Positions 51,543-59,742 of a stretch of DNA of 64,000 nt are shown here, one piece after another. A program made the position numbers and the translations under genes. A model generated the notes under the pieces. It did no database searches, was not told the origin of the DNA, and saw nothing but the letters and a program-made list of their open reading frames with translations. Numbering within the stretch: position 1 is the first letter of the stretch; each line of letters starts with the position of its first letter. This DNA is from an uncultured Opitutia bacterium (GTDB lineage: Bacteria; Verrucomicrobiota; Verrucomicrobiia; Opitutales; UBA953). The stretch lies in the NCBI GenBank assembly GCA_903855995.1, contig CAIOAN010000007.1, forward strand, positions 62,001-126,000, written 5' to 3'.

Positions 51543-52247
51543 ATGCGTTTCGACCAGCGAGCCGATAGCTATGAGGCGCACGCCGCGCCGCAGAAGCGCT
51601 TTGCGGAAGCCCTGGCCGCTTTCGCGCCCCTGCGTCGTGGGGCACGCGTGACGGAACTTGGTGCCGGGACCGGATTTCTCACCGCCGCGTTGTTGGCTCA
51701 GGGGGTGAATGTCGACGCCACTGATTCCTCGCCGGCGATGGTGGAAGTCGGCCGCGAATCTGTGCCGGCGGCGAACTGGTCGGTGCACAATGCCTTCGGA
51801 CCCATTGAAAAAGCGAACGCCCTTGCCTCGAGCGGATTGCTGCATTGGGCGGCGGATCCGGCGGCCGTCTTGAGGCATTGGCGGGCCGCGTTGCCCGAAG
51901 GTGGCCGACTGCTGCTCGGCGTGCCGTGTGATCCTTGCCTGAACGAACTGCGTGACCTTATCGGCGAAGGCCCCGTCCGCTGGCGCGATGAGTCGCAGTG
52001 GTTGGCGCTACTCAAAGGGGCTAAGTTTGACGTCCATGCGCATGGCGTCTTGGAGTCGGAGGAAATTTATCCGAGCGCGTTGGATTTCCTGCGCTCGCTG
52101 CATCGCAGCGGCGTGACCGGCGATCCGCGGATGTCGGCCGGCGAATTGCGTTCCATGATCCGGGATTACGACCGCCTAAATGCGCGCCCCGACGGCGTCG
52201 TCGCCACGTGGGCGTGGTTATTGGTGGATGCGACGGCGCACGCTTAA
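51543..52247 (+). CDS. bioC: Malonyl-ACP O-methyltransferase (BioC)
   Basis: The 234-residue class I methyltransferase has the SAM motif VTELGAGTGFLTAALLAQG, the acidic strand DATDSSPAM, and a BioC-like N-terminus RFDQRADSYEAHAAPQKRFA. BioC methylates malonyl-ACP to start pimelate synthesis on the fatty-acid pathway. It is last in the operon. With bioA, B, D, F and the hydrolase the set is complete for de novo biotin from malonyl-ACP. Confidence 0.88.
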   Translation: MRFDQRADSYEAHAAPQKRFAEALAAFAPLRRGARVTELGAGTGFLTAALLAQGVNVDATDSSPAMVEVGRESVPAANWSVHNAFGPIEKANALASSGLLHWAADPAAVLRHWRAALPEGGRLLLGVPCDPCLNELRDLIGEGPVRWRDESQWLALLKGAKFDVHAHGVLESEEIYPSALDFLRSLHRSGVTGDPRMSAGELRSMIRDYDRLNARPDGVVATWAWLLVDATAHA

Positions 52248-52255
52248 GCGGCGCA

Positions 52256-52422
52256 TCAGTTGATCGGTTGGCCAGTTGGCAAGGCATGCAGAAGGTAGGG
52301 ATGTGATGACATCGCATCCGTTTGCGTCGAGGTAGGGCGAACGGACGTTCATTGGTCCAATAGCTTGCGCGGCTCGTCGCCGATCTCGCTGCGAACGGAC
52401 GCGACGCCGTCGCGCCCCTACC
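52256..52422. repeat. Palindrome array after the biotin operon
   Basis: It holds a TTGATCGGTTGGCCAGTTGG tract (52259-52278), tag (52294-52300) plus ATGTGATGACATCGCAT (52301-52317), another tag at 52331-52337, and GCGACGCCGTCGC with CCCCTACC (about 52399-52422). Confidence 0.85.
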
Positions 52423-52492
52423 CAAGGCAGAGAGACGAACTCAAAGGGAGACCGGGAACCGGGAAGGATGCTGCGGGCATATCATTACTTCA

Positions 52493-52633
52493 GGTGACGG
52501 GTGACGGCCACCGGGGCATCGGCCTCTCAGGGGTCGGCTTTTCAGCCTTCGGCCATCGGCTTCGGGTTCCCGCGGCTGGTTCCCGAATGGGCGGAGCCTG
52601 AACTCCTGGCTCCCGTGCCTGTCACCTGTCACC
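52493..52633. repeat. 141-bp inverted element
   Basis: Arms GGTGACGGGTGAC (52493-52505) and GTCACCTGTCACC (52621-52633) pair with one mismatch. The inside has CGGCCATCGGC and GGTTCCCGCGGCTGGTTCCC. No coding sequence is evident. The gap 52423-52648 holds nothing else. Confidence 0.6.
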
Positions 52634-52648
52634 CGGAAAATGTCTTTC

Positions 52649-53398
52649 TCACTCGAAACTAAACTCGCCGTCCGTGGATTCGGGCGGAGGGGCGTCGCCG
52701 GCGAGGATGGTGCGGACGAAGAGGTCGCGGTGCTCGGGGCAGGAGCCATGTTTGCGCAGGGCTTCGACGTGCTCGGGGGTGCCGTAGCCTTTATGCGTCG
52801 CGAAGCCGTATTGCGGATAGCGGTCGTGCATTTCGACGAGCATCCGGTCGCGTTCGACCTTGGCGATGATCGAGGCAAGGGCGATGGCGAGGCTCTTGCC
52901 GTCGCCCCCTTTGATGGATTCGTGGGCCCAGGCGAAGGGGCGGAGCGGTAAGCCATCGACGAGCACGAGGAACGTACGGGCGTCGGAGCGGCCGAATAAT
53001 TCACCCTCTGTGCCCGCGGCGGCGAAGAGCGGGGCCATCGCGCCCGTGGCGAGTTTGGCGATGCAGCGGGCCATCGCGAGGCGGGTAGCGCCGAGAATAT
53101 TGTGGGCGGAGATTTCCATCACCGAGCCTGCGGCCCACGTGGTCTTCAGTTTGCCTTCGGCCTCCATCTCGGCGATGCGGGCGCGCAGTTCGGCCCGCTT
53201 CTCGGGGGTGAGTTTCTTGGAATCGTTGGCGCCCGAAAGCTTCCGCAACCAGGCGGGTTCGCCGTAGAAGCCGGCGTCGAGGAGCACCGCGGCCGCAATC
53301 ACCGGGCCGCAGAGGGAGCCACGGCCCGCTTCATCCACTCCCGCGATGCCTGGACGATCGGCACCTTTTTTGCGGTCGAATGATGCCAGCGAGGCCAC
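52649..53398 (-). CDS. rnhB: Ribonuclease HII
   Basis: The 249-residue enzyme removes RNA from RNA-DNA hybrids and misincorporated ribonucleotides. It has the active-site GVDEAGRGSLCGPVIAAAVL (Asp-Glu), LVLVDGLPLRPF with the third Asp, and AIALASIIAKVERDRML with the final Asp. An unusual insert of about 20 residues (FAAAGTEGELFGRSDAR) is in the middle. The gene starts 3 bp after the RNase HIII stop. Confidence 0.93.
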   Translation of the reverse strand: MASLASFDRKKGADRPGIAGVDEAGRGSLCGPVIAAAVLLDAGFYGEPAWLRKLSGANDSKKLTPEKRAELRARIAEMEAEGKLKTTWAAGSVMEISAHNILGATRLAMARCIAKLATGAMAPLFAAAGTEGELFGRSDARTFLVLVDGLPLRPFAWAHESIKGGDGKSLAIALASIIAKVERDRMLVEMHDRYPQYGFATHKGYGTPEHVEALRKHGSCPEHRDLFVRTILAGDAPPPESTDGEFSFE

Positions 53399-53401
53399 GG
53401 G

Positions 53402-54421
53402 TTACTCCGCCTTCTTGCGGCGGACGAAGGGTTTGGTGGCCGGTGGCTCGAGCCCACGGACCTCGTAGGCGGTCTTAAAATGCAGCTTGGCGAAATTCAC
53501 CAGAATTGCCGGGCCCAAGCGGCCGACGAGTTCGATCCCGGCGTTCTTGGCTTCGGAGCCGGAGCCCTTGGGCAGTTCCACGCCACCATCTTGCGAGAGA
53601 CGGTCCAGTTCACGAACAAAGGCTGCGCGGGCGACGATGGAAGCGGCTGCCACGACCGGATCGGATTCCGCTTTGGTGCGCATACGCAGGTCGAACTCGA
53701 CGCCTTTGCGGGCGAGTTCCTTCTGCACGAGGGGCTCTTCGGAGAATTGGTCGAGCAGGCCCCACTGCGGGCGGCGCTGGTGTTGGAGTTCGAAATCCTT
53801 GAGGGCTTCCTCGCACGATGTCGCGTGCATCCAGCCCAGCAGGCGGTTGAGGTTCTTGCCGAAGCGTGAGTGCAGCTCGTTATACTTCGCCATGCGCATG
53901 AACGTCGTCTTCACCGCCACGCCAGGGGTGGAGCGGATGACGCGGTCCAGTTCGGCGATCTTCGTATCCGTGAGTTTCTTGGAATCCTTGATGCCGAGGT
54001 CGATCCACTCGCGCGTCATCTCGCCCGTGGCGATGACGCAGGCGGAGACCACGGGGCCGAAGAGGTCGCCCTTGCCGGACTCGTCGAGGCCGGCGTGTTC
54101 TTCGAACCACTCCGGATTGTTCTCGGCTTCATAGCCGAGGATCGCCTCGCCGGTGACATCGGGCTCGAGGGTGAACTTCACGAAATCTTCGGTGCCCTTG
54201 CCCGAGATGACGCACTTGCCGGATTTATAATGGACGATGTTCAGGTTATCGCCCTTGAAGGCGAAGGCCGCATGGTCGACGACGAAGGAGACCCAGCCCT
54301 TGGCGACGAGGATGGTGCGGAGCTTCGCGGCCTGGGCAGCATCGAGCTTCAGCGTATGCATCGCTACTTTCTTCGGCTCGTCGTCGGAGTCCTGCTTTGC
54401 CTTTCGTGCCATGAGTCCCAT
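53402..54421 (-). CDS. rnhC: Ribonuclease HIII
   Basis: The 339-residue protein (start at 54421 or ATG 54412) has the N-terminal TBP-like domain of RNase HIII (about 15-100, AAKLRTILVAKGWVSFVVDH) and the catalytic LDESGKGDLFGPVVSACVIA (Asp-Glu), plus SIVARAAFVRELDRLS. It acts on the same kinds of hybrids as RNase HII but prefers longer ones. The two paralogues form one operon here. It is divergent from mutY, 38 bp apart. Confidence 0.93.
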   Translation of the reverse strand: MGLMARKAKQDSDDEPKKVAMHTLKLDAAQAAKLRTILVAKGWVSFVVDHAAFAFKGDNLNIVHYKSGKCVISGKGTEDFVKFTLEPDVTGEAILGYEAENNPEWFEEHAGLDESGKGDLFGPVVSACVIATGEMTREWIDLGIKDSKKLTDTKIAELDRVIRSTPGVAVKTTFMRMAKYNELHSRFGKNLNRLLGWMHATSCEEALKDFELQHQRRPQWGLLDQFSEEPLVQKELARKGVEFDLRMRTKAESDPVVAAASIVARAAFVRELDRLSQDGGVELPKGSGSEAKNAGIELVGRLGPAILVNFAKLHFKTAYEVRGLEPPATKPFVRRKKAE

Positions 54422-54459
54422 GGTCTACCCGAGTTGGCGTCCAAATCCAGCCCCATCCC

Positions 54460-55527
54460 ATGCCTGTCCGTAAACCCGCCCTGCGCAGCGCCGCTCCCGC
54501 GATAAGACGGGCGCTTTTGGCCTGGTTTGCCCGGCACCGGCGGGCGATGCCTTGGCGGGAGGAGGTTTCGGCTTACCGGACCGTGGTGTCGGAGCTCATG
54601 TGTCAGCAGACGCAGATTGCGACCGCGATTCCGTATTTCGAACGTTGGGTGTCGCGTTGGCCCGATTTCAAATCGCTCGCGAAAGCGGATGAGGCCGCCG
54701 TGCTCAAACTTTGGGCTGGGCTCGGGTATTATTCGCGGGCGCGGAATCTCCTCAACCTCGCGAAGCAAGTCGCCGTGCTCAAGGAGCCGCCGCAGATCGC
54801 CGCCGAGTGGCAGAAGTTTAAAGGGGTCGGGCCGTATACCGCCGCCGCCATCGCCAGCATCGCTTACCGCCAGCCCGTCGCCGTCGTCGACGGCAACGTC
54901 GTGCGGGTCTTGTCGCGGCTCGATGGGTATCGTGAAAAACTTAAAGATGCCGCTTCGGCCGCGAAGCAGTTCACCGAGCTCGCCGATGCACTCGTCGACC
55001 CGAAGCAACCTGGAGATTTTAATCAGGCCATGATGGAACTCGGCGCCACCGTGTGCCGCAAGGCCGGGCCGGAGTGCGGGAAGTGTCCGTTGGCGAAGTG
55101 GTGCGACGCGCGGCAGCAGGGGGACGCCGAAAGCCTGCCGCGTTTTATCAGCAAGGTGCGCAAGACGGCGGTGGTGCAGCGTGCCTTGGTTGTGAGGGCG
55201 GGGAAGTTATTGCTGCGGCGTTATGGGCCGGGCTCGCGTCGGCTCGTCGGCATGGCCGAGATTCCGGAAGTCACCACGCTGGGCGTCGAACTGGCGGGCG
55301 AGCCCGCGCTGATCCGTCGGCGCACGATCGGGACCATCACTTACGAGGAGCGCCTGCACGTCGTGTCGGCAGCGGCGACGGAAGTACGGCGCTGGACGCG
55401 CGACGGCGAGCTTGAATGGGTCGCCACCGAGTCGCTGGAGCAGGCTGCGCTGACGGGGCCGCACCTGCGTTGGTTGCGCGAGTGGCTTAGTCCAAGCGGT
55501 CCGAAAGCGCGCGGCAGACTGCCTTGA
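54460..55527 (+). CDS. mutY: A/G-specific adenine DNA glycosylase
   Basis: The 355-residue repair enzyme removes adenine opposite 8-oxoguanine. The catalytic Glu is in SELMCQQTQIATAIP, the helix-hairpin-helix is LPGVG-like FKGVGPYTAAAIASIAY, and the Asp is in VVDGNVVRVLSRL. The [4Fe-4S] ligands follow the C-x6-C-x2-C-x5-C spacing in CRKAGPECGKCPLAKWC. A C-terminal NUDIX-like 8-oxoG recognition domain is present. Its 3' end overlaps the convergent ppk2 gene by 41 bp. Confidence 0.95.
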   Translation: MPVRKPALRSAAPAIRRALLAWFARHRRAMPWREEVSAYRTVVSELMCQQTQIATAIPYFERWVSRWPDFKSLAKADEAAVLKLWAGLGYYSRARNLLNLAKQVAVLKEPPQIAAEWQKFKGVGPYTAAAIASIAYRQPVAVVDGNVVRVLSRLDGYREKLKDAASAAKQFTELADALVDPKQPGDFNQAMMELGATVCRKAGPECGKCPLAKWCDARQQGDAESLPRFISKVRKTAVVQRALVVRAGKLLLRRYGPGSRRLVGMAEIPEVTTLGVELAGEPALIRRRTIGTITYEERLHVVSAAATEVRRWTRDGELEWVATESLEQAALTGPHLRWLREWLSPSGPKARGRLP

Positions 55528-56917
55528 GGGCGGCCACGCGGGCGAAGCGCTTATCATTGCCCGAGATCACGTGCCAAGGGGCATGCGGCGTATCGGTGCG
55601 GGCGATCATGTCCTCGGCCGCGCGGATATTATCATCCCACTTCCGGCGGTTACGGTAATCTTCCAGCGTCATCTTATGGCGCTTATGCGGGGAACCCTCG
55701 CGCGCCTTGAAGCGGTTGAGCTGTTCTTCCTTTGAGATGTTAATCCAGAGTTTGAGCACGACGGCGCCGGATTCCGCCAGCCGGGCCTCAAAGTCGTTGA
55801 TCTCGGCGTAGGCGCGGGCCCATTCGGAATCTTTGGCGAAGCCCTCGACCCGTTCGACCATCACGCGGCCATACCAGGAGCGGTCGAAGATGGCGAGGTG
55901 GCCGGCGTGGGGCGTCTTATTCCAGAAGCGCCAGAGGTAGTGGCGGGCCTTTTCTTCCGGCGTCGGGGCGGGCGTCGGGTGCACCTGATAGTGAGCAGCG
56001 TCGAGCATGCCGCAAAGACGACGGATGGCGCCGCCTTTGCCGGCGGCATCGGGTCCTTCCAGGGCGAGCACCGTCGCGATGCCTTTCTGGGAGGCGAGGC
56101 GGCTCAGTCGGCCGAGGCGGGCCTGCAGTTTCGCGATCTGTTGACTGTAGCCTTTCTTATCAAGTGTCGGGTGGGGGGTGGCGCTTTCGAGCAGGCCGCG
56201 CGGGCGGCTGCCGGGTTTCTTGACGGAGTTGGCGGCGCGTCGGCGGGAAGCCTGGGCGAGTTGCGCGGCGATGACCTGGCCCGCGTGGAGATCGCGCTGT
56301 TTCGTCTCGGCGGCCGACACGATGACTTTCCAGGGGAGATTCTTACCGCTGCCCAGGAGGCGGAGCTCGCGGGTCTTCCGGTGCACCGAGGGTTTTGTGA
56401 GCAGCAGGTCGGAGGGTGTGACCACCCAGCCTTCCGCGTCGGTATCCTCCGCTTCGCGGAGCCGTTTACGGAGCAGTTTATCGGGCGACTCGATCCACAG
56501 CTTGACCACGGAGGTGCCATCGGCGGCGAGCATCTCTTCGAACTGGCGCAGCGACTTCAGGCGCAGGCGGAGCGCTTCGTCTGAAAGTTGGTCGGTAGCG
56601 GCCGCGACCGCCGTGTGGGTGAGCCAATCGCCTACCACAATCGTGATATGGCCTTTGGCTGGCATGTGCTGCCAGTAGGGCCAGAGGAAGGGGTGGCCCA
56701 CGTTTTCCTTCGCGTGAGGCAGTGGGGCGCAGATACGGACCGAGCGCGAGTCGAACCATTCCGTCAGCTGATTGGCCAGTTCCGAGGCGGCGAAGCGGTC
56801 ATTGCCGCCGATCAGGATCACCGCGGACTGTTTTTTCGTGGTCAGCCGGCGCTGCGCGGCGAGCAACCGCAGGTGCAGGGCGGAGCGGGATCGTTCAAGT
56901 GCGCTGCGGGTGGCCAT
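55487..56917 (-). CDS. Two-domain PPK2, probable polyphosphate:AMP phosphotransferase
   Basis: The 476-residue protein has two PPK2 domains. The C-terminal one (about residues 260-476) is intact: Walker A EGPDAAGKGGAIRRL, lid FDRSWYGRVMVERVEGF, and EEQLNRFKAREGSPHKRHKM. The N-terminal one (about 30-215) has ILIGGNDRFAASELANQL, which lacks the Lys of the Walker motif, and so is probably structural. This is the class II layout known to make ADP from AMP and polyphosphate. The two-base-opposed end overlaps mutY. Confidence 0.9.
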   Translation of the reverse strand: MATRSALERSRSALHLRLLAAQRRLTTKKQSAVILIGGNDRFAASELANQLTEWFDSRSVRICAPLPHAKENVGHPFLWPYWQHMPAKGHITIVVGDWLTHTAVAAATDQLSDEALRLRLKSLRQFEEMLAADGTSVVKLWIESPDKLLRKRLREAEDTDAEGWVVTPSDLLLTKPSVHRKTRELRLLGSGKNLPWKVIVSAAETKQRDLHAGQVIAAQLAQASRRRAANSVKKPGSRPRGLLESATPHPTLDKKGYSQQIAKLQARLGRLSRLASQKGIATVLALEGPDAAGKGGAIRRLCGMLDAAHYQVHPTPAPTPEEKARHYLWRFWNKTPHAGHLAIFDRSWYGRVMVERVEGFAKDSEWARAYAEINDFEARLAESGAVVLKLWINISKEEQLNRFKAREGSPHKRHKMTLEDYRNRRKWDDNIRAAEDMIARTDTPHAPWHVISGNDKRFARVAALKAVCRALSDRLD

Positions 56918-56989
56918 CGTCGGGTGCGGACACTATGGAGCGGGCATACACCGATGGGAAGCGCGATTGAGTGACAGAACCGTGACGGC

Positions 56990-58255
56990 TCAGGCCAGCA
57001 GCCCGGCGATGTCGGCCACGTAGACCTGGCGGCCGCCGGCATGGGCGGAGTCGAAGCAGAACTGACGGCCGCTACGATTGGCGGACGGGTGGGTGTCGCA
57101 GCGCCATTCGCCCGTGTAGGCGGGCGGGGCGGGGAAGGAGCCGACCGGGACGCGACGATTCGTTGGGATATGATACAGGTACGGATTCTGCAGGCGGTCC
57201 TTACCCTGCGGGTAGGTGTCATTGAGCACCCACTCGCTGTTCGTGTTCGGCAGGTAGGTATTATGGCCGTTGGCCGGCATCGCGTCCTTGCCGATGACCG
57301 TGACCTCGTCGGAGAGGTCCTTGAAGAGGTAGAAGCGTTCGCCGTGCGTCGGGTGCCAGGCCCACGCGAAGATGTGCTGCGGATCGCGCCAGACAAAGTG
57401 CGACGTGCCGCCATTGGGATCCATCACGTGGACCTTGCCGCCGTTGACGTCAATGGTCAGCGCGCGCGTGCGGAAGCCCGCCTTGTCTCCCGGCGTGCGC
57501 CAGCGGTGTAGGAAGAAGAGGCGGGTGCCGTCGGTATTGCAGAGCAGGTGATTAAACCAGTGGACCGAGTCGGGCTTGAAGGCCGCGGCCGCTGGGCCGG
57601 TGAACGGGAGTTTCGCCGCGTCGGCGAGCGAGAAGAGCAGGCGCTGCTGGCCCGTGGCGACGTCCATGCGCCAGATGCCGATGTCGGTGGGCGCCTTCAC
57701 GAGTTTCCACGGATCCCGTTCCGCGCCGGTGGCGTAGCCGTAGCCCGGGCGGGTGACGTCGAGTCGGGCGAAGTCGGGCGCAAAGGCCGTCTTGCCGTCC
57801 GGGCTGAACGTGTAGAACGGATGGGGCAGCGTGCGGGTGTGGCCGGATTTCACGTCGAGGATCCGGGTGACGAACTGGCCATCTTCGCGGTCATTCCAGG
57901 CCACATCGGTGGTCGAGCCCGGGACCCATTGGAGCATGCAGCCTTGCTGCCAGTTCCAGGCGCTGGAGCCGCCGAGGTCGATCCAGCGGTCGCCGTCTTG
58001 AGTATCGACCATTCCGACGCGGATGGAGTCGGCCTTCGTCGGCGATCGGCCCTCGAAGCTTGTCTCATTTGCGAGCACGAAGCGGTCGTCCGCGGAGAAT
58101 AGGAACTTATCGTAGTAACCGCGCCAGTGGAATTTCGGACCGCGGGTGATCGGGCGGATGTGAGCGGTGGCCGGCTGCGAAGCGCAGCCGGCGAGTGTAC
58201 CGAAGGCAGCGAGCGAGGCCGTCGCGAGAAAAGAGCGCCGATCCAGGGGGGCCAT
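56990..58255 (-). CDS. Tat-exported lipoprotein with beta-propeller fold
   Basis: The 421-residue protein begins with a Tat signal that is also a lipobox: DRRSFLATASLAAFGTLAGC, so it should be lipidated at Cys24 and exported folded. The rest has repeated W-x-W/D-G beta strands (FLFSADDRFVLANETSFEGR, YTFSPDGKTAFAPDFARLDV, HWFNHLLCNTDGTRLFFLHR), matching the oligogalacturonate-lyase-like propellers common in Planctomycetes and Verrucomicrobia. No catalytic residues can be assigned. It ends 73 bp from ppk2. Confidence 0.72.
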   Translation of the reverse strand: MAPLDRRSFLATASLAAFGTLAGCASQPATAHIRPITRGPKFHWRGYYDKFLFSADDRFVLANETSFEGRSPTKADSIRVGMVDTQDGDRWIDLGGSSAWNWQQGCMLQWVPGSTTDVAWNDREDGQFVTRILDVKSGHTRTLPHPFYTFSPDGKTAFAPDFARLDVTRPGYGYATGAERDPWKLVKAPTDIGIWRMDVATGQQRLLFSLADAAKLPFTGPAAAAFKPDSVHWFNHLLCNTDGTRLFFLHRWRTPGDKAGFRTRALTIDVNGGKVHVMDPNGGTSHFVWRDPQHIFAWAWHPTHGERFYLFKDLSDEVTVIGKDAMPANGHNTYLPNTNSEWVLNDTYPQGKDRLQNPYLYHIPTNRRVPVGSFPAPPAYTGEWRCDTHPSANRSGRQFCFDSAHAGGRQVYVADIAGLLA

Positions 58256-58263
58256 GCGGTGGT

Positions 58264-59382
58264 CTACTTGTCGTCGTCTTCCGCCGGTTCGGCTTTGGGG
58301 AGGACCCCTTTCTCCATCGAATCAAGGGTCTTCTGCAACAGCTTCTGCATGCGGGCGTCGGCGGCCGCGGCGGCTACGGCCTTCTTCTGTAAGGACAGGG
58401 ATTCCTCCTTGCGGCCCTGCAGCCAGCGGACGCGCGCGAGCGTATCGAGCTTGTCGGGGTGGGCTTCCTTCGTGAGTTTCACCGCCTGCACCGCGAACTT
58501 TTCCGCGAGAGGCAGATTGAGGAATTTCGTGTAGGAAGGGTTCGTGATGAGTTCCCAGGCCAGTTCATTCATCGTCTCGGCGTCGTCGAAGTCTTCCTGG
58601 CCGGCCTTTTCGATCTGCGCGTAGGCCTTCGAAGGATCGCCGTTGGCGAAAGCGATCTGCGCCTCGACCATATCGATCAGATCCTTGCGTTCTTCGGGAG
58701 GAAGCACCGCGGCGGCCGCAGGCAGGGCCTTCTTCGCGGCCTCCCAATCTTTGCGGCCCATCGCTTTCGCTAGGGCATCGAGCTTTGCCTGGGCCTCGGC
58801 AATTTCCGAATCCGCCAGCGCGGGTTTCACGGCGGCCTTCTTGCCGCGGAGCGGCGTGTCGAGGGCGAGCGGATCACCGGCGAGCGGGGAGCCGGTGAGA
58901 ATGTCGCCGAGCATTTCCATCGTCAGCTGGGCCGGGTGGCCGGCCCAGGCGATCTTGCCTTCCGCGACGACGAACGCGTGCGGGATGCCGTTGACGCCCG
59001 CGGCTTCGAGCCAGTCCTTGATGAAGGCCTTGCCGCCGAGGGCGATGCGGTAGGACATCTTATCGCCCTGGCTCTTTACGAAATCTTTGGCGCGCTGCGC
59101 GGAGGCTGCGTCGCGTTCGGCTTCCCAGACATTCACGCCCGTGATCACCACGCCCTTCTTGGACATCTTCTGGTGCAACTCATTGAGGTGTGGGATTGAG
59201 GCGACGCACGGACCGCACCAGCTTGCCCAGCATTCGAAGACATAGACTTCGCCCTTCTTGAATTCTTTCACCGCTTCGCCTTGGAGCATCGACTCTGGGC
59301 GAGTGGTGGGAGCTGGGTCGCCTACTTTGAGGCCGGCGGCGGAAAGGGTGGCCGTGAGCAGCAGCAGGAGCAGGGCGCGCAT
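58264..59382 (-). CDS. Secreted TlpA-like thioredoxin with TPR-like tail
   Basis: The 372-residue precursor has a short signal peptide (MRALLLLLLTATLSAAGLKV), a thioredoxin domain (about 20-160) with active site WCGPC in ECWASWCGPCVASIP and the cis-Pro loop NGIPHAFVV, then a helical tail (about 190-372) with tetratricopeptide-like repeats (EAQIAFANGDPSKAYAQIEK, DKLDTLARVRWLQGRKEESL). TlpA-like proteins reduce disulfides in the periplasm. It lies 8 bp before the propeller lipoprotein, likely in the same operon. Confidence 0.9.
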   Translation of the reverse strand: MRALLLLLLTATLSAAGLKVGDPAPTTRPESMLQGEAVKEFKKGEVYVFECWASWCGPCVASIPHLNELHQKMSKKGVVITGVNVWEAERDAASAQRAKDFVKSQGDKMSYRIALGGKAFIKDWLEAAGVNGIPHAFVVAEGKIAWAGHPAQLTMEMLGDILTGSPLAGDPLALDTPLRGKKAAVKPALADSEIAEAQAKLDALAKAMGRKDWEAAKKALPAAAAVLPPEERKDLIDMVEAQIAFANGDPSKAYAQIEKAGQEDFDDAETMNELAWELITNPSYTKFLNLPLAEKFAVQAVKLTKEAHPDKLDTLARVRWLQGRKEESLSLQKKAVAAAAADARMQKLLQKTLDSMEKGVLPKAEPAEDDDK

Positions 59383-59436
59383 GGGGAAGGAATAGGGGGT
59401 GGGCTGGCGGGAGGCAAATAGGCAAATAGGTAAATA

Positions 59437-59740
59437 GAGTATGGAGTATAGAGTATGGAGTATTGGGGTGAGTTAGGGGAGAGGGGTTGGCTTATTAGGG
59501 TGGGGCGGCTGTCCCCGGCTGTCTGTTCGTCAGATGAGGTGCGGATGTGGATCTGCTCAACGGCGGGTTGGGGACAGCCCGCCCTATCGGCGAAGCAGAG
59601 GTGCCAGTTTGACGAGACAGAGGGAAGGGATGCGATGACATCGCATCCGGAGGTCTCTTCGCGAACGGACGCGACGCAGTCGCGCCCCTACCCAAAGACA
59701 GCTAGGGCGGCGCGCGGTGCTGCCCGTGCCTGCGAGCCAG
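59437..59740. repeat. Repeat array before acsA 3' end
   Basis: The 360-bp gap 59383-59742 has no gene. It contains GAGTATN units (59437-59466), a diverged composite block (GGCGGCTGTCCCCGGCTGTC, then GCGGGTTGGGGACAGCCCGC, 59504-59586), GATGCGATGACATCGCATC (59629-59647), GCGACGCAGTCGC plus CCCCTACC (about 59669-59691), and GGCGGCGCGCGGTGCTGCC (59706-59724). Confidence 0.85.
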
Positions 59741-59742
59741 AA

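Noticed and set aside
11312-59740. Tagged palindromes as ordinary transcription terminators
   Set aside because: They lack T-tracts, occur several per gap and inside an operon, and keep a conserved tag that terminators do not need.
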